From CANKHA01 sp963750965 (lineage in GTDB: Bacteria; Pseudomonadota; Alphaproteobacteria; Rhizobiales; Xanthobacteraceae), in NCBI GenBank assembly GCA_963750965.1, contig CAVVSK010000024.1, positions 1 to 64,000 of the forward strand: a stretch of 64,000 nt of DNA, in the 5' to 3' direction. The notes beneath the pieces were generated by a model, which did not search any database, was not told the DNA's origin, and saw only the letters and a list, made by a program, of their open reading frames with translations. Numbering within the stretch: position 1 is the first letter of the stretch; the number at the start of each line of letters is the position of its first letter. This document shows positions 1 through 7,223 of the stretch, one piece after another. The translations under genes and the position numbers were made by a program.

Positions 1-505
1 CAAGATCGGCATTCAGGCTTCCCTTACCGGCCATTTGGTGCTGACCACTCTGCACACCAACACCGCAGCCGCGGCGGTGACCCGCCTGGTCGATATGGGT
101 GTCGAGCCTTTCCTGCTCGCATCGACCGTGCGCTGCATCATCGGCCAGCGGCTGGTGCGCGTATTGTGCCCCGATTGCCGCAAGAAGACGCCGCTCACCG
201 GGCAGGCGGTTGCGCGCGAGCCGCGCTACGTGGTCCTCGGATTGCATGTGGGTGACATGGTCGGAGAAGCAGTCGGCTGCGATCGCTGCGCCGGCACTGG
301 TTATAAAGGCCGGCTCGGCGTCTTCGAGGCGCTCGAGGTCACCGAAGAGATCGCCCGCTTGATCGGCACCGGCGCATCCGAAGCGGCGATCGAGGCCAAA
401 GCCAAGGTGGACGGCATGACCACAATGATCGAGGACGGCGTCGCGAAATGCCGCGCGGGCCTCACCTCAATCGAAGAAATTCTGCGGGTCACGGCGAGCC
501 GCTGA
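1..505 (+). CDS. gspE: Type II secretion ATPase GspE, C-terminal part (5' end outside window)
   Basis: This is the last ~168 codons of the cytoplasmic hexameric ATPase that powers pseudopilus assembly in type II secretion. The reading frame is open from base 2, so the gene starts upstream of the window. Visible hallmarks are the Asp/His-box region around TGHLVLTTLHTN (normally downstream of Walker B), the MGVEPFLLAS stretch, and the GspE zinc module: a CPDC pair and a CDRC pair about 29 residues apart. The stop is two bases before the gspF start, so the two genes are translationally close. The family and the operon context agree. The Walker A motif lies outside the window and cannot be checked. 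Confidence 0.96.
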   Translation, partial: KIGIQASLTGHLVLTTLHTNTAAAAVTRLVDMGVEPFLLASTVRCIIGQRLVRVLCPDCRKKTPLTGQAVAREPRYVVLGLHVGDMVGEAVGCDRCAGTGYKGRLGVFEALEVTEEIARLIGTGASEAAIEAKAKVDGMTTMIEDGVAKCRAGLTSIEEILRVTASR

Positions 506-507
506 CA

Positions 508-1710
508 ATGCCCACCTTCAGTTACAAGGCTCTAGACGCTGAAGGCTCCTTTGTTGTCGGCGAGATCGAGGCGCCTGATAGACGTGATGTCGCCCGCCGG
601 CTGGAACGGCTCGGCTACGTGGCTCTCGACACCGGGGCCGCCACGCAGCCGGAAGCGACACAACGGTTCCTTTCCTTCCAGCGCTCGGTCGGCCAGCGCG
701 AGATCACGGTTTACCTGCGGGAGCTTTCGCTGGTGCTGCGCGCCGGGCTCACGCTTGACGATGCCTTGCTGCTGCTGGCGGGCGAAGAGCGGCGCGGGCT
801 TGCCGTCGTCTCGCGCGACCTGCGCGCCGCGATCAGCGGCGGCCAAACCTTTGCAGATGCACTCAAGCGACACCCGAAACTGTTCGGGGCAGATCTGATC
901 GCGATGGTGCGGGTGGCGGAAGCCTCCGGCAATCTCGACAAGATACTGGAATCGGTCGGCGAGGAACGGGTGCGCACCGAGCGCCTGCTCGACAAGATTT
1001 CCTCTTCTCTGCGCTATCCGGCGGTGCTGTTGGTCGTCGCCTTGTCGGTATTGATTTTCTTCCTAGTAGTAGTGGTGCCGCAATTCGCCGGCGTGCTGCG
1101 GGATTTCGGCCAGGAAGTGACCGGCCTTGTCGGTGCCGTTCTCGCCGCTTCGGATTTTTTCGTAAACAACGGCGACGTGCTGGCCGGCACGCTGCTGGTA
1201 ATCCTGATAGCCGCTTTGTTCATCTTCCGCCGGCCGCAGGCGCGTAAATTCGCCTTCCGCCACCTGAGCCGGATGCCAGGCCTGCGCGGCATTCTGCTGT
1301 TACGGTCCACGGTCATGTTCTGCTCCAGCCTGAGCACCCTGCTCGGCCATGGCGTCACGCTGACCTCGGCGCTCCGCGTTATGGCGGACAGCGCCGGTGC
1401 CTTCAGCGGCGATCTCGACCGGGTTGTCGAGGGGGTGAGGCGCGGCGGGCGGCTGGTGGATAGTCTCGCCGCGGTCGGATATTTGCCGCCTTTGGCATTG
1501 AAGATGCTGCGCGTCGGCGAGGAATCCGGCGAACTTGCCGTGGTGGCGCGACGGACAGCAGATTTTTATGAGGCCAAGCTGTCGGACCGGCTGGACCGTC
1601 TGTCGGGGATTGTCGGCCCGGCCGCGATCGTCGGGATTGCGGCGATCGTTGGCGGCTTGATCGTCTCAATTTTGTCAGCGCTGTTGAGTGTGAATCAGCT
1701 CATTGGCTGA
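508..1710 (+). CDS. gspF: Type II secretion inner-membrane platform protein GspF
   Basis: A 400-residue polytopic protein that forms the inner-membrane platform and couples GspE to pseudopilin assembly. The N terminus MPTFSYKALDAEG is the classic GspF/PilC opening. Two T2SSF repeats are visible (about residues 65-190 and 270-390), each followed by hydrophobic segments, and the protein ends in the usual hydrophobic tail (IVGGLIVSILSALLS). I chose the ATG at 508 over a longer in-frame start at 448 because 508 gives the family N terminus and lies just after the gspE stop. The length is normal for the family. Confidence 0.97.
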   Translation: MPTFSYKALDAEGSFVVGEIEAPDRRDVARRLERLGYVALDTGAATQPEATQRFLSFQRSVGQREITVYLRELSLVLRAGLTLDDALLLLAGEERRGLAVVSRDLRAAISGGQTFADALKRHPKLFGADLIAMVRVAEASGNLDKILESVGEERVRTERLLDKISSSLRYPAVLLVVALSVLIFFLVVVVPQFAGVLRDFGQEVTGLVGAVLAASDFFVNNGDVLAGTLLVILIAALFIFRRPQARKFAFRHLSRMPGLRGILLLRSTVMFCSSLSTLLGHGVTLTSALRVMADSAGAFSGDLDRVVEGVRRGGRLVDSLAAVGYLPPLALKMLRVGEESGELAVVARRTADFYEAKLSDRLDRLSGIVGPAAIVGIAAIVGGLIVSILSALLSVNQLIG

Positions 1711-1724
1711 ATGGGGAGATAAGC

Positions 1725-2189
1725 GTGACTACGAGGGGTAAAGTGGAAAACAAAAAGCACTCAAACCGCTGGCTGCGGGGCTCGCCCGGCTTCACGCTGA
1801 TCGAGATGCTCGTCGTGCTCGTGATCATCGGCCTAATTATGGGATTGGTCGGTCCGCGCGTGCTTAACTATCTCACTGACGCGCGTATTAAAGCGACCCG
1901 CCTGCAGATCGAGGCGCTGACCAGCGCGCTTGATCTCTATTTCCTCGATACCGGCCGTTATCCCGCTTCGGGCGAAGGTCTCACCGCCCTGGTGCGGCGG
2001 CCGGGAAACGTCACCACATGGAATGGCCCTTACATCAAGGGCGACACGGTGCCCCTCGATCCCTGGGGCAATCCTTATCTCTATCGCTCGCCCGGGGAGC
2101 GCGCGAATTATGAGATCATCTCGCTCGGCTCCGACGGCCGCGATGGGGGTACTGGCAATGCCGCGGATATCAAGGTTTCCGGCCGTTAG
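1725..2189 (+). CDS. gspG: Major pseudopilin GspG
   Basis: A 154-residue major pseudopilin, the main building block of the T2SS pseudopilus. The prepilin peptidase site is G|FTLIEMLVVLVIIG with Glu at +5, after a 22-residue basic leader. The C terminus has the GspG-specific fold signals (TGRYPASGEGL, PLDPWGNPYLY, GSDGRDGG), the last corresponding to the calcium-binding loop. It starts at a GTG preceded by GGGGAGAT. It overlaps gspH by 32 bases. Identification is secure. Confidence 0.97.
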   Translation: MTTRGKVENKKHSNRWLRGSPGFTLIEMLVVLVIIGLIMGLVGPRVLNYLTDARIKATRLQIEALTSALDLYFLDTGRYPASGEGLTALVRRPGNVTTWNGPYIKGDTVPLDPWGNPYLYRSPGERANYEIISLGSDGRDGGTGNAADIKVSGR

Positions 2190-2658
2190 CATAAGGCGGA
2201 AACATCGGTCGTGGCAGGCGGGCATTATCCTGCTCGACGTTGTGCTGACACTCGCGATCTTCGGCCTTATGGCACTGTTGGTGCTTCCTTCGCTGCCGCG
2301 CGGCACCACGCCTTCGCGACAAGGAGCCTACGCAGCGCAGATTGCCGCCTTGATGAAGAACGACCGCGCTGCAGCCGCACGCCAAGGACGCGAAATCGCG
2401 ACCCGCGTCGATGTTGCCAATCGCCGTGTTTCCAGCGGCTCCGCCGACACCACCGTTACATTGCCCTCCGACGTAAGGCTCGACGTGATCGCCAGCCAGC
2501 TTTGTGCTGACCAGCCGGGCCGTTTCGCCATCAGATTCGCGCCGGACGGCCGTTCCTGCGGCGCCATCGTGCACGTCGCCAAAGGCGAACTGGACTGGCG
2601 CATCCGGGTCAATTGGCTCACCGGTATGATCGACATCGTGGCTCCCGGCCGTGGCTAG
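2158..2658 (+). CDS. gspH: Minor pseudopilin GspH
   Basis: A 166-residue minor pseudopilin. The ATG at 2158 lies inside the end of gspG and gives a basic leader of about 20 residues before G|IILLDVVLTLAIFGL. Position +5 after the cleavage glycine is Asp rather than the usual Glu, a conservative but notable change at the residue that aligns subunits during assembly. The later part (SDVRLDV, FAPDGRSCGA, WLTGMIDI) fits the GspH beta-sandwich. Its place between gspG and gspI supports the call. Confidence 0.9.
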   Translation: MPRISRFPAVSIRRKHRSWQAGIILLDVVLTLAIFGLMALLVLPSLPRGTTPSRQGAYAAQIAALMKNDRAAAARQGREIATRVDVANRRVSSGSADTTVTLPSDVRLDVIASQLCADQPGRFAIRFAPDGRSCGAIVHVAKGELDWRIRVNWLTGMIDIVAPGRG

Positions 2659-3037
2659 CAAAAACAATCGCGGCTTCGTGTTGATCGAGGTCCTGGTCGC
2701 GGTCGCGGTCGCAGGTGTGATCTTGGTGGCGCTGTCGCGTACCTTCATCAGCACATGGTTCGGCATCAGCACGGTGCGCGAGGAGGCCGAGACCATGCTA
2801 ATCGCGCGCACGCTGATCAGCGCCGTTACCCCGCGCGAGAATGCATCGGAAATCGTCCAGCAAGGAATTATCGGGCGCTATAACTGGGCGCTGGAAGTGA
2901 AGAAAGTTCCGGTGCCCGCGCCTGCGGCGCTCGATGAAACCCCTTTTCCCTGGACACTTTATCGTGTCGGTGTGGTCGTTACCGCCCCTAACGGACGGAG
3001 AACCAGCATTGAAACCAGCCGCCTCAGCCGCCCGTAA
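2651..3037 (+). CDS. gspI: Minor pseudopilin GspI
   Basis: A 128-residue minor pseudopilin of the T2SS tip complex (GspH/I/J/K). A very short leader (MASKNNRG) precedes the prepilin motif G|FVLIEVLVAVAVAG, with Glu at +5. The body is short, typical of GspI, with a conserved W in the second half (YNWALEV). The GTG start at 2651 overlaps the gspH stop by eight bases, which implies translational coupling. It overlaps the chosen gspJ start by 29 bases. Confidence 0.93.
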   Translation: MASKNNRGFVLIEVLVAVAVAGVILVALSRTFISTWFGISTVREEAETMLIARTLISAVTPRENASEIVQQGIIGRYNWALEVKKVPVPAPAALDETPFPWTLYRVGVVVTAPNGRRTSIETSRLSRP

Positions 3038-3740
3038 CAATCCGCGCGCGGGCTTCACTTTGCTTGAGACGCTGGTGGCGCTCGCCATCGCGGCTGCGGC
3101 TTTTGCCGTGATCGTCGATTTTTCCATGCGGACGTTGCGCAACTGGCACCGTGGCGATCAGGCGATTGCGGCAATGGAAATGATCACCCGTGGCATCGGC
3201 CGCCTGCAGACCGACCTTGCCGTTTCGCTGCCGATGAGCGTGCCCGGCGGCGACGGCGCTGCGGTGCTGTTCAAGGGTGACGCCAACAGCCTGATTTTCG
3301 CCGCGGCGACCGGCTACGGCACCGGCAACCGCGGCGTCGAACTGATTTCGGTGTCCGCCTTTCAGGACCGCGAGGACATCGCGCTGATCCGTAACCGTGG
3401 GCCGGTCGCCAATCCGCAGCCAGAATTGCGCGATCCAGTCGTGCTGATGCGCGGGCGGATGCGGGTGCGGTTCAGCTATCGCGATCACAGCGGCAAGACC
3501 CTGCCGACCTGGATCGAGCAACCCGAACTGCCGGCCGCAGTGGCGATCGAGATTTTTGGCGCTCAAGGCAATCCGATCCTTCCCGTTCCTGCCCTGATCA
3601 GGCTGCCGCAGAACTACAGTGTCGAATGCTTCAATCCGCCAAGCGACAAAGCCAATATTCAGGTTCGTTGCTTACAGGAGAATAAGGAGCAGGATCCCGA
3701 TGCGGATACCCCGCCCGAGTCTGGGCAGAGGCGGCAATGA
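3009..3740 (+). CDS. gspJ: Minor pseudopilin GspJ
   Basis: A 243-residue minor pseudopilin. The prepilin site is G|FTLLETLVALAIAAAAF with Glu at +5. An upstream ATG at 2934 would give an implausibly long 42-residue leader. The TTG at 3009 has a GGAG eight bases before it and leaves a normal basic leader (MKPAASAARNNPRAG), so I chose it. The body contains the GspJ signatures ISVSAFQD and MRVRFSYRD. The C-terminal ~30 residues are charged and probably disordered. Its last codons overlap the gspK start (ATGA). Confidence 0.92.
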   Translation: MKPAASAARNNPRAGFTLLETLVALAIAAAAFAVIVDFSMRTLRNWHRGDQAIAAMEMITRGIGRLQTDLAVSLPMSVPGGDGAAVLFKGDANSLIFAAATGYGTGNRGVELISVSAFQDREDIALIRNRGPVANPQPELRDPVVLMRGRMRVRFSYRDHSGKTLPTWIEQPELPAAVAIEIFGAQGNPILPVPALIRLPQNYSVECFNPPSDKANIQVRCLQENKEQDPDADTPPESGQRRQ

Positions 3741-4633
3741 GCAGGAATCAACCAACTAATCGCGGTTCGATGCTTGTCCTCGTGCTTTTCCTCGCCGGGC
3801 TGCTGAGCGTATTTGCCGTGGTGGCTGCGACGGCGATGCGCGCGGCGCAAAATTCCAGCCGCGGCTTCGCGGAAGGCCTGCGTGCAGAGGAAGCGGCGCG
3901 CGGTGCAATCGAGCAGGCGGTGGCACAGAGTGGCGGCGCTATGACCGGCATGAGCGGACTAAGCACTGCAACCTTCGGCCAAACTCAGGTCGTCGTGATG
4001 GCCCGAAATGAATCCGCCCGTATCGATCTCAACCTGGCATCGCCGCAACTATTGGCCGGCCTCTTCCGCCAGCTCGGCGTGGCTGCAGATGAGGCCGATA
4101 GCTATGCCGCGCGCGTCGTTGACTGGAGGGACGAAGACGATCGGGTGGAAAGGGGCGGCGCGGAACGTAGTGCTTATCGCGGGGTAGGCCGTGTCGACAG
4201 CCCGCGCAATGGACTTTTCGTGCATGTCGCCGAGCTCGGCCTCGTGCTCGGGATCCCCGCTGCCGTTGCCGCTGCTGCGGCGCCCTATGTTACCGTGGCT
4301 AGTGGTCACGAGCAGATCAATCCGTTGCTCGCCGACCCGCCGGTCCTCCTCGCGATACCAGGTATTTCCCCCAATCGGGTGCGCGATTTTCTGGCGCAAC
4401 GGGCGAGGCCAGGCGCGACCTTCGCATCGCTGATTCCCAGTCTGGGAGATGTAGAGGAATTCGTGAGTGAGGAGCCTGGGCGAGCGGTACGTTTCGAAGC
4501 GCGGGTCGTTCTGGGGCCGAATAACGAGCGCAGGTTTGAGGCGGTGGTGTATGTTTCTCCAGGCGACAAGGAGCCGTTCCGGATCCTGGCCTGGGACCCC
4601 AATCCGCCGGAACGCATCCGAGCCTTGCCGTGA
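3737..4633 (+). CDS. gspK: Minor pseudopilin GspK
   Basis: A 298-residue, large minor pseudopilin that caps the pseudopilus. The leader MSRNQPTNRG is followed by SMLVLVLFLAGLLSVFAVV. Position +5 is not Glu, as is usual for GspK. The large middle domain contains RIDLNLASPQLL and the helix-hairpin-helix-like VVDWRDEDDRVERGGAE region typical of this family, and PGISPNRVRDFL near the second saposin-like part. The ATG overlaps the gspJ stop by four bases. Confidence 0.95.
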   Translation: MSRNQPTNRGSMLVLVLFLAGLLSVFAVVAATAMRAAQNSSRGFAEGLRAEEAARGAIEQAVAQSGGAMTGMSGLSTATFGQTQVVVMARNESARIDLNLASPQLLAGLFRQLGVAADEADSYAARVVDWRDEDDRVERGGAERSAYRGVGRVDSPRNGLFVHVAELGLVLGIPAAVAAAAAPYVTVASGHEQINPLLADPPVLLAIPGISPNRVRDFLAQRARPGATFASLIPSLGDVEEFVSEEPGRAVRFEARVVLGPNNERRFEAVVYVSPGDKEPFRILAWDPNPPERIRALP

Positions 4634-4649
4634 TAGCGAAGGAGCAGTT

Positions 4650-5708
4650 TTGATCAATACCGGCCGCAGCGCGATCAACTGGCTCGTCGAAGGCCTGATC
4701 CAGGCCTGGGCGGCCGTCGAGGACAGGCTATGGCCGCGCCGGCGCCTTCTGCTCGTGCAGACGGCGGAGGGATATACGCTGCATCGCCCGGATGGCCAGG
4801 TCGCCGTGGAGCGACTGCAACTTGGTGGACCGGCAGCCGATTTTCCTCCGGAAGCGGGGGCGGTTGTGAAGGATGGCGATGTGGACATCGTACTGCCGGT
4901 CGAAGAAGTTCTCGTCCGCGCGCTAGATCCTTTGCCGGCGCAGAGCAAACCTTATCTCGACGGCATCGTACGGCATCAGCTTGAGCGTCTGACGCCTTGG
5001 CGCGCGAGCGATGTGTTGTACAGCTACCATGCCGCACCGGCAGGGCCGGAAGACAGCCGCTTGATGGTCACGATCGCGGCGACCGCCCGGTCCTTGCACC
5101 GGCGGCGTCTCGAGCAGCTTGCCGCCTTGCAGCCGCGCCATATGCGGCTGGTTTTTCGTAATGCCCTGGAAGGCAAGGACGTGGCCATCGACGTCTCCGG
5201 CGATAGCGCCGCGATGCTACGCGAGCAGCGCATGCGCCGCGCCATCGGCTGGAGCGCCGTGGGACTGACGACCGCGAGTGTGCTGGCAGTCGTCCTGCTC
5301 GTGCTTGTTTGGCAAAGGACCGAAGCCACGCTGGAGACCGTGGAACGCGAGGTCACCGATCTGCGCGCCAAGCTCACAGCAACAGGACCGGTCATATCCC
5401 TTGCCGATCGTGAGGTCGCAAGCATTTTTAACCGCCGTCTTAATACGCCTGTTGCGGTTCTCGCACTTGACGCGCTGTCTGCATCCTTGCCCGACGACAC
5501 CTGGCTAAGCGAGTTCCGCATGGCGGAAGGTCGTATACGGATGTCCGGCGTATCACGCTCGGTATCGCGGTTGGTGCCGCTGCTGGAAGCCTCTCCTTCA
5601 TTTGCTGAGGCGACTTTCTTTGCGCCGACCACGCGCCTGCCCAATAACCAGGGCGACCGTTTTCATCTCGACGCCAAACTGGTGCCTCCCGGGACGCCCA
5701 AGTCATGA
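4650..5708 (+). CDS. gspL: Type II secretion assembly protein GspL with PilN-like C terminus
   Basis: A 352-residue bitopic inner-membrane protein that links GspE to GspM. The N-terminal ~190 residues form the cytoplasmic actin-like domain (RRRLLLVQTAEGYTL, DIVLPVEEVLVRAL). One transmembrane segment follows (about residues 198-218, SAVGLTTASVLAVVLLVLVW), then a coiled coil and a PilN-like periplasmic domain (LDALSASLPDDTWLSEF). The TTG at 4650 has AAGGAG five bases upstream. No earlier start in the frame has a comparable site. It overlaps gspM by four bases (ATGA). Confidence 0.92.
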   Translation: MINTGRSAINWLVEGLIQAWAAVEDRLWPRRRLLLVQTAEGYTLHRPDGQVAVERLQLGGPAADFPPEAGAVVKDGDVDIVLPVEEVLVRALDPLPAQSKPYLDGIVRHQLERLTPWRASDVLYSYHAAPAGPEDSRLMVTIAATARSLHRRRLEQLAALQPRHMRLVFRNALEGKDVAIDVSGDSAAMLREQRMRRAIGWSAVGLTTASVLAVVLLVLVWQRTEATLETVEREVTDLRAKLTATGPVISLADREVASIFNRRLNTPVAVLALDALSASLPDDTWLSEFRMAEGRIRMSGVSRSVSRLVPLLEASPSFAEATFFAPTTRLPNNQGDRFHLDAKLVPPGTPKS

Positions 5709-6271
5709 AGGCGTTCCTGGAAAAATACCATGCGGCCGCCGCTGTTTCGCTCGTGCTGCTGCTCACTATCGTGCTGGTCACCGCCATGCTGTTCACCTGG
5801 GGGATGATCGGCGCGCGGCAATCCGAGATTGAGGCGCGACAGACGCAATTGGAGGCGCTCAAGCGGCGGGCTGCGCAACCGGCGCCGGTGTCAAGCACTC
5901 AGGGGCGTAACGTGGAGCCGTTTTTTGCCGACGGCTTTGCGCTGGCGGCGAACGAATTGCAGCAACGGGTTGTCGGTCTGATCGAAAATGCTGGGGGAAC
6001 TCTTATCACCGTCGGCATCGATCCGCCGGTTACCGCAGATGACGAATCCGGGCGGCGGGTCGTGGTACAGGCAGTCGCCGAGTTAAGCAACAACAGCCTC
6101 CAGGACCTGCTCTACCACTTGGAGTCGGAGGCACCCTATGTCTTTGTCGAAAATCTGTTAGTAAACCGGCTCGTGCCGCGCGGTTCCGCAGATGCAGAGG
6201 ATAGGCAGATATCGCCGCGGCTCTCCGTCGACCTGCGCGCTGCAGGCTATTTCCGGCGGACTGCGCCATGA
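5705..6271 (+). CDS. gspM: Type II secretion assembly protein GspM
   Basis: A 188-residue bitopic inner-membrane partner of GspL. A short cytoplasmic start (MKAFLEKYHAAA) is followed by one transmembrane helix (about residues 13-33), a coiled-coil stretch (RQSEIEARQTQLEALKRRAA) and a small ferredoxin-like periplasmic domain (LQDLLYHLESEAPYVFVENLLV). This is the GspM_b type seen in alphaproteobacteria. Start and stop overlap neighbouring genes by four bases on both sides, so the block is translationally coupled. Confidence 0.9.
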   Translation: MKAFLEKYHAAAAVSLVLLLTIVLVTAMLFTWGMIGARQSEIEARQTQLEALKRRAAQPAPVSSTQGRNVEPFFADGFALAANELQQRVVGLIENAGGTLITVGIDPPVTADDESGRRVVVQAVAELSNNSLQDLLYHLESEAPYVFVENLLVNRLVPRGSADAEDRQISPRLSVDLRAAGYFRRTAP

Positions 6272-6861
6272 ACAAAGTCAATCTTTTTGGGATTGTTGCA
6301 ATTTTGCTACTGATGCCCTGCGCTGTCGCGGCTCAGGGCCGCCCGGCGAACGCGCCGGTGCGATCCTTTTCCTTGCCGCCGCTGGAAGAATTGCAGGCAA
6401 CACGGGAACGCCCGCTGTTTTCTCCCCGCCGTCGGCCGGATGCGGAAGCCGCGGGGGAAACGGAAACATCGCCGGTCGAAGAAAACCCGGACTCCCTGCC
6501 ATTCGAGCTTACCGGCGTCGTGATGGGGGCGGACGTGGCCATCGCCATCCTGCGCAACCGCGACACGCAGGAGACCGTGCAGCTACGCCAGGGCGAGGCC
6601 TTGGATGCATGGTCGCTCGAGGAGATCGCCCCCCGCCACGTCGTGCTTCGCCAGGAAGATCGCCAGGTGCGCCTAGAGTTATTCCTTCCCCACCCGGAAG
6701 GCGGTGGCACTCCGGATCCGACAGGGTTACCTCCAGGGGCCATGCGGCAGAAACCCGCGAATCTGCAAATACCGCAAACGAGGCGGAGCTCGCAGATGAC
6801 CCCCTCCCAGCAGCGGCGACAACTCCGCCGGAACCCGGCCAAGCGGCCACAAAATCCCTAA
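6268..6861 (+). CDS. T2SS periplasmic protein with GspC-like homology region (GspN/GspC-like)
   Basis: A 197-residue exported protein. A signal-peptide-like N terminus (residues 1-22, ending AVAAQ) is followed by a Pro/Glu-rich linker and a small beta domain at about residues 72-130 (FELTGVVMGADVAIAIL, QGEALDAWSLEEI). That pattern matches the homology region of GspC, which contacts the secretin N0 domain. A PDZ domain and a clear retained membrane anchor are absent. The last ~60 residues are Pro/Gln/Arg-rich. It sits exactly between gspM and gspD, where alphaproteobacterial operons carry a GspN/GspC-like gene. I infer that it replaces GspC here. Confidence 0.75.
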   Translation: MNKVNLFGIVAILLLMPCAVAAQGRPANAPVRSFSLPPLEELQATRERPLFSPRRRPDAEAAGETETSPVEENPDSLPFELTGVVMGADVAIAILRNRDTQETVQLRQGEALDAWSLEEIAPRHVVLRQEDRQVRLELFLPHPEGGGTPDPTGLPPGAMRQKPANLQIPQTRRSSQMTPSQQRRQLRRNPAKRPQNP

Positions 6862-6973
6862 ATTTCAGGTGCCTAGCTTGATAGCCACAGGATCGGTAGC
6901 CGAGCGCTTCGTTCTCGCTCCTGCAGCCGGTCCTATGCTAATGTGAGTCCTTGTCGTGTAGGAGAAGAGGGTA

Positions 6974-7223
6974 ATGGGTTGGGGGGGTTCTTTTTTGCGT
7001 CTGCGTGATGTCGCGACGCTGGCAGCATTTGCCCTAACCCTGGCGTTTGCGGGCTGCTCCACCTTCGAAAAGGTCGGTTCGGGCGACCATGTCTTTGACG
7101 AGGTCATGTCCGCCGATCTGACCGCCCGCTCTCCCGCTCCCGCTGGACGTCCGAATCCCGGAGCGCCACCGCCGCGCAGCGAAATCTATCGCGGCACGGC
7201 CGAGCGAGATCGTCAACGGCGCC
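6974..7223 (+). pseudogene. gspD: 5' part of gspD: lipoprotein signal and linker, out of frame with secretin body
   Basis: The reading frame from ATG 6974 (preceded by GGAGAAGAGGGT) encodes a lipoprotein signal peptide, VATLAAFALTLAFAGC, with a lipobox LAFAGC, then a Pro-rich linker ending at EIYRGTAE. The secretin body is in another frame. The switch falls at 7201-7208, where CGAG occurs twice in tandem. Removing one copy fuses GTAE directly to IVNGAMTSGQ and restores a single lipoprotein secretin. So this is the true N terminus of gspD rather than a separate gene. It may be a real 4-base duplication or a sequence error. Confidence 0.82.

Noticed and set aside
448..507. Longer in-frame start for gspF
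   Set aside because: It overlaps the end of gspE and adds a non-family leader. ATG 508 gives the conserved GspF N terminus.
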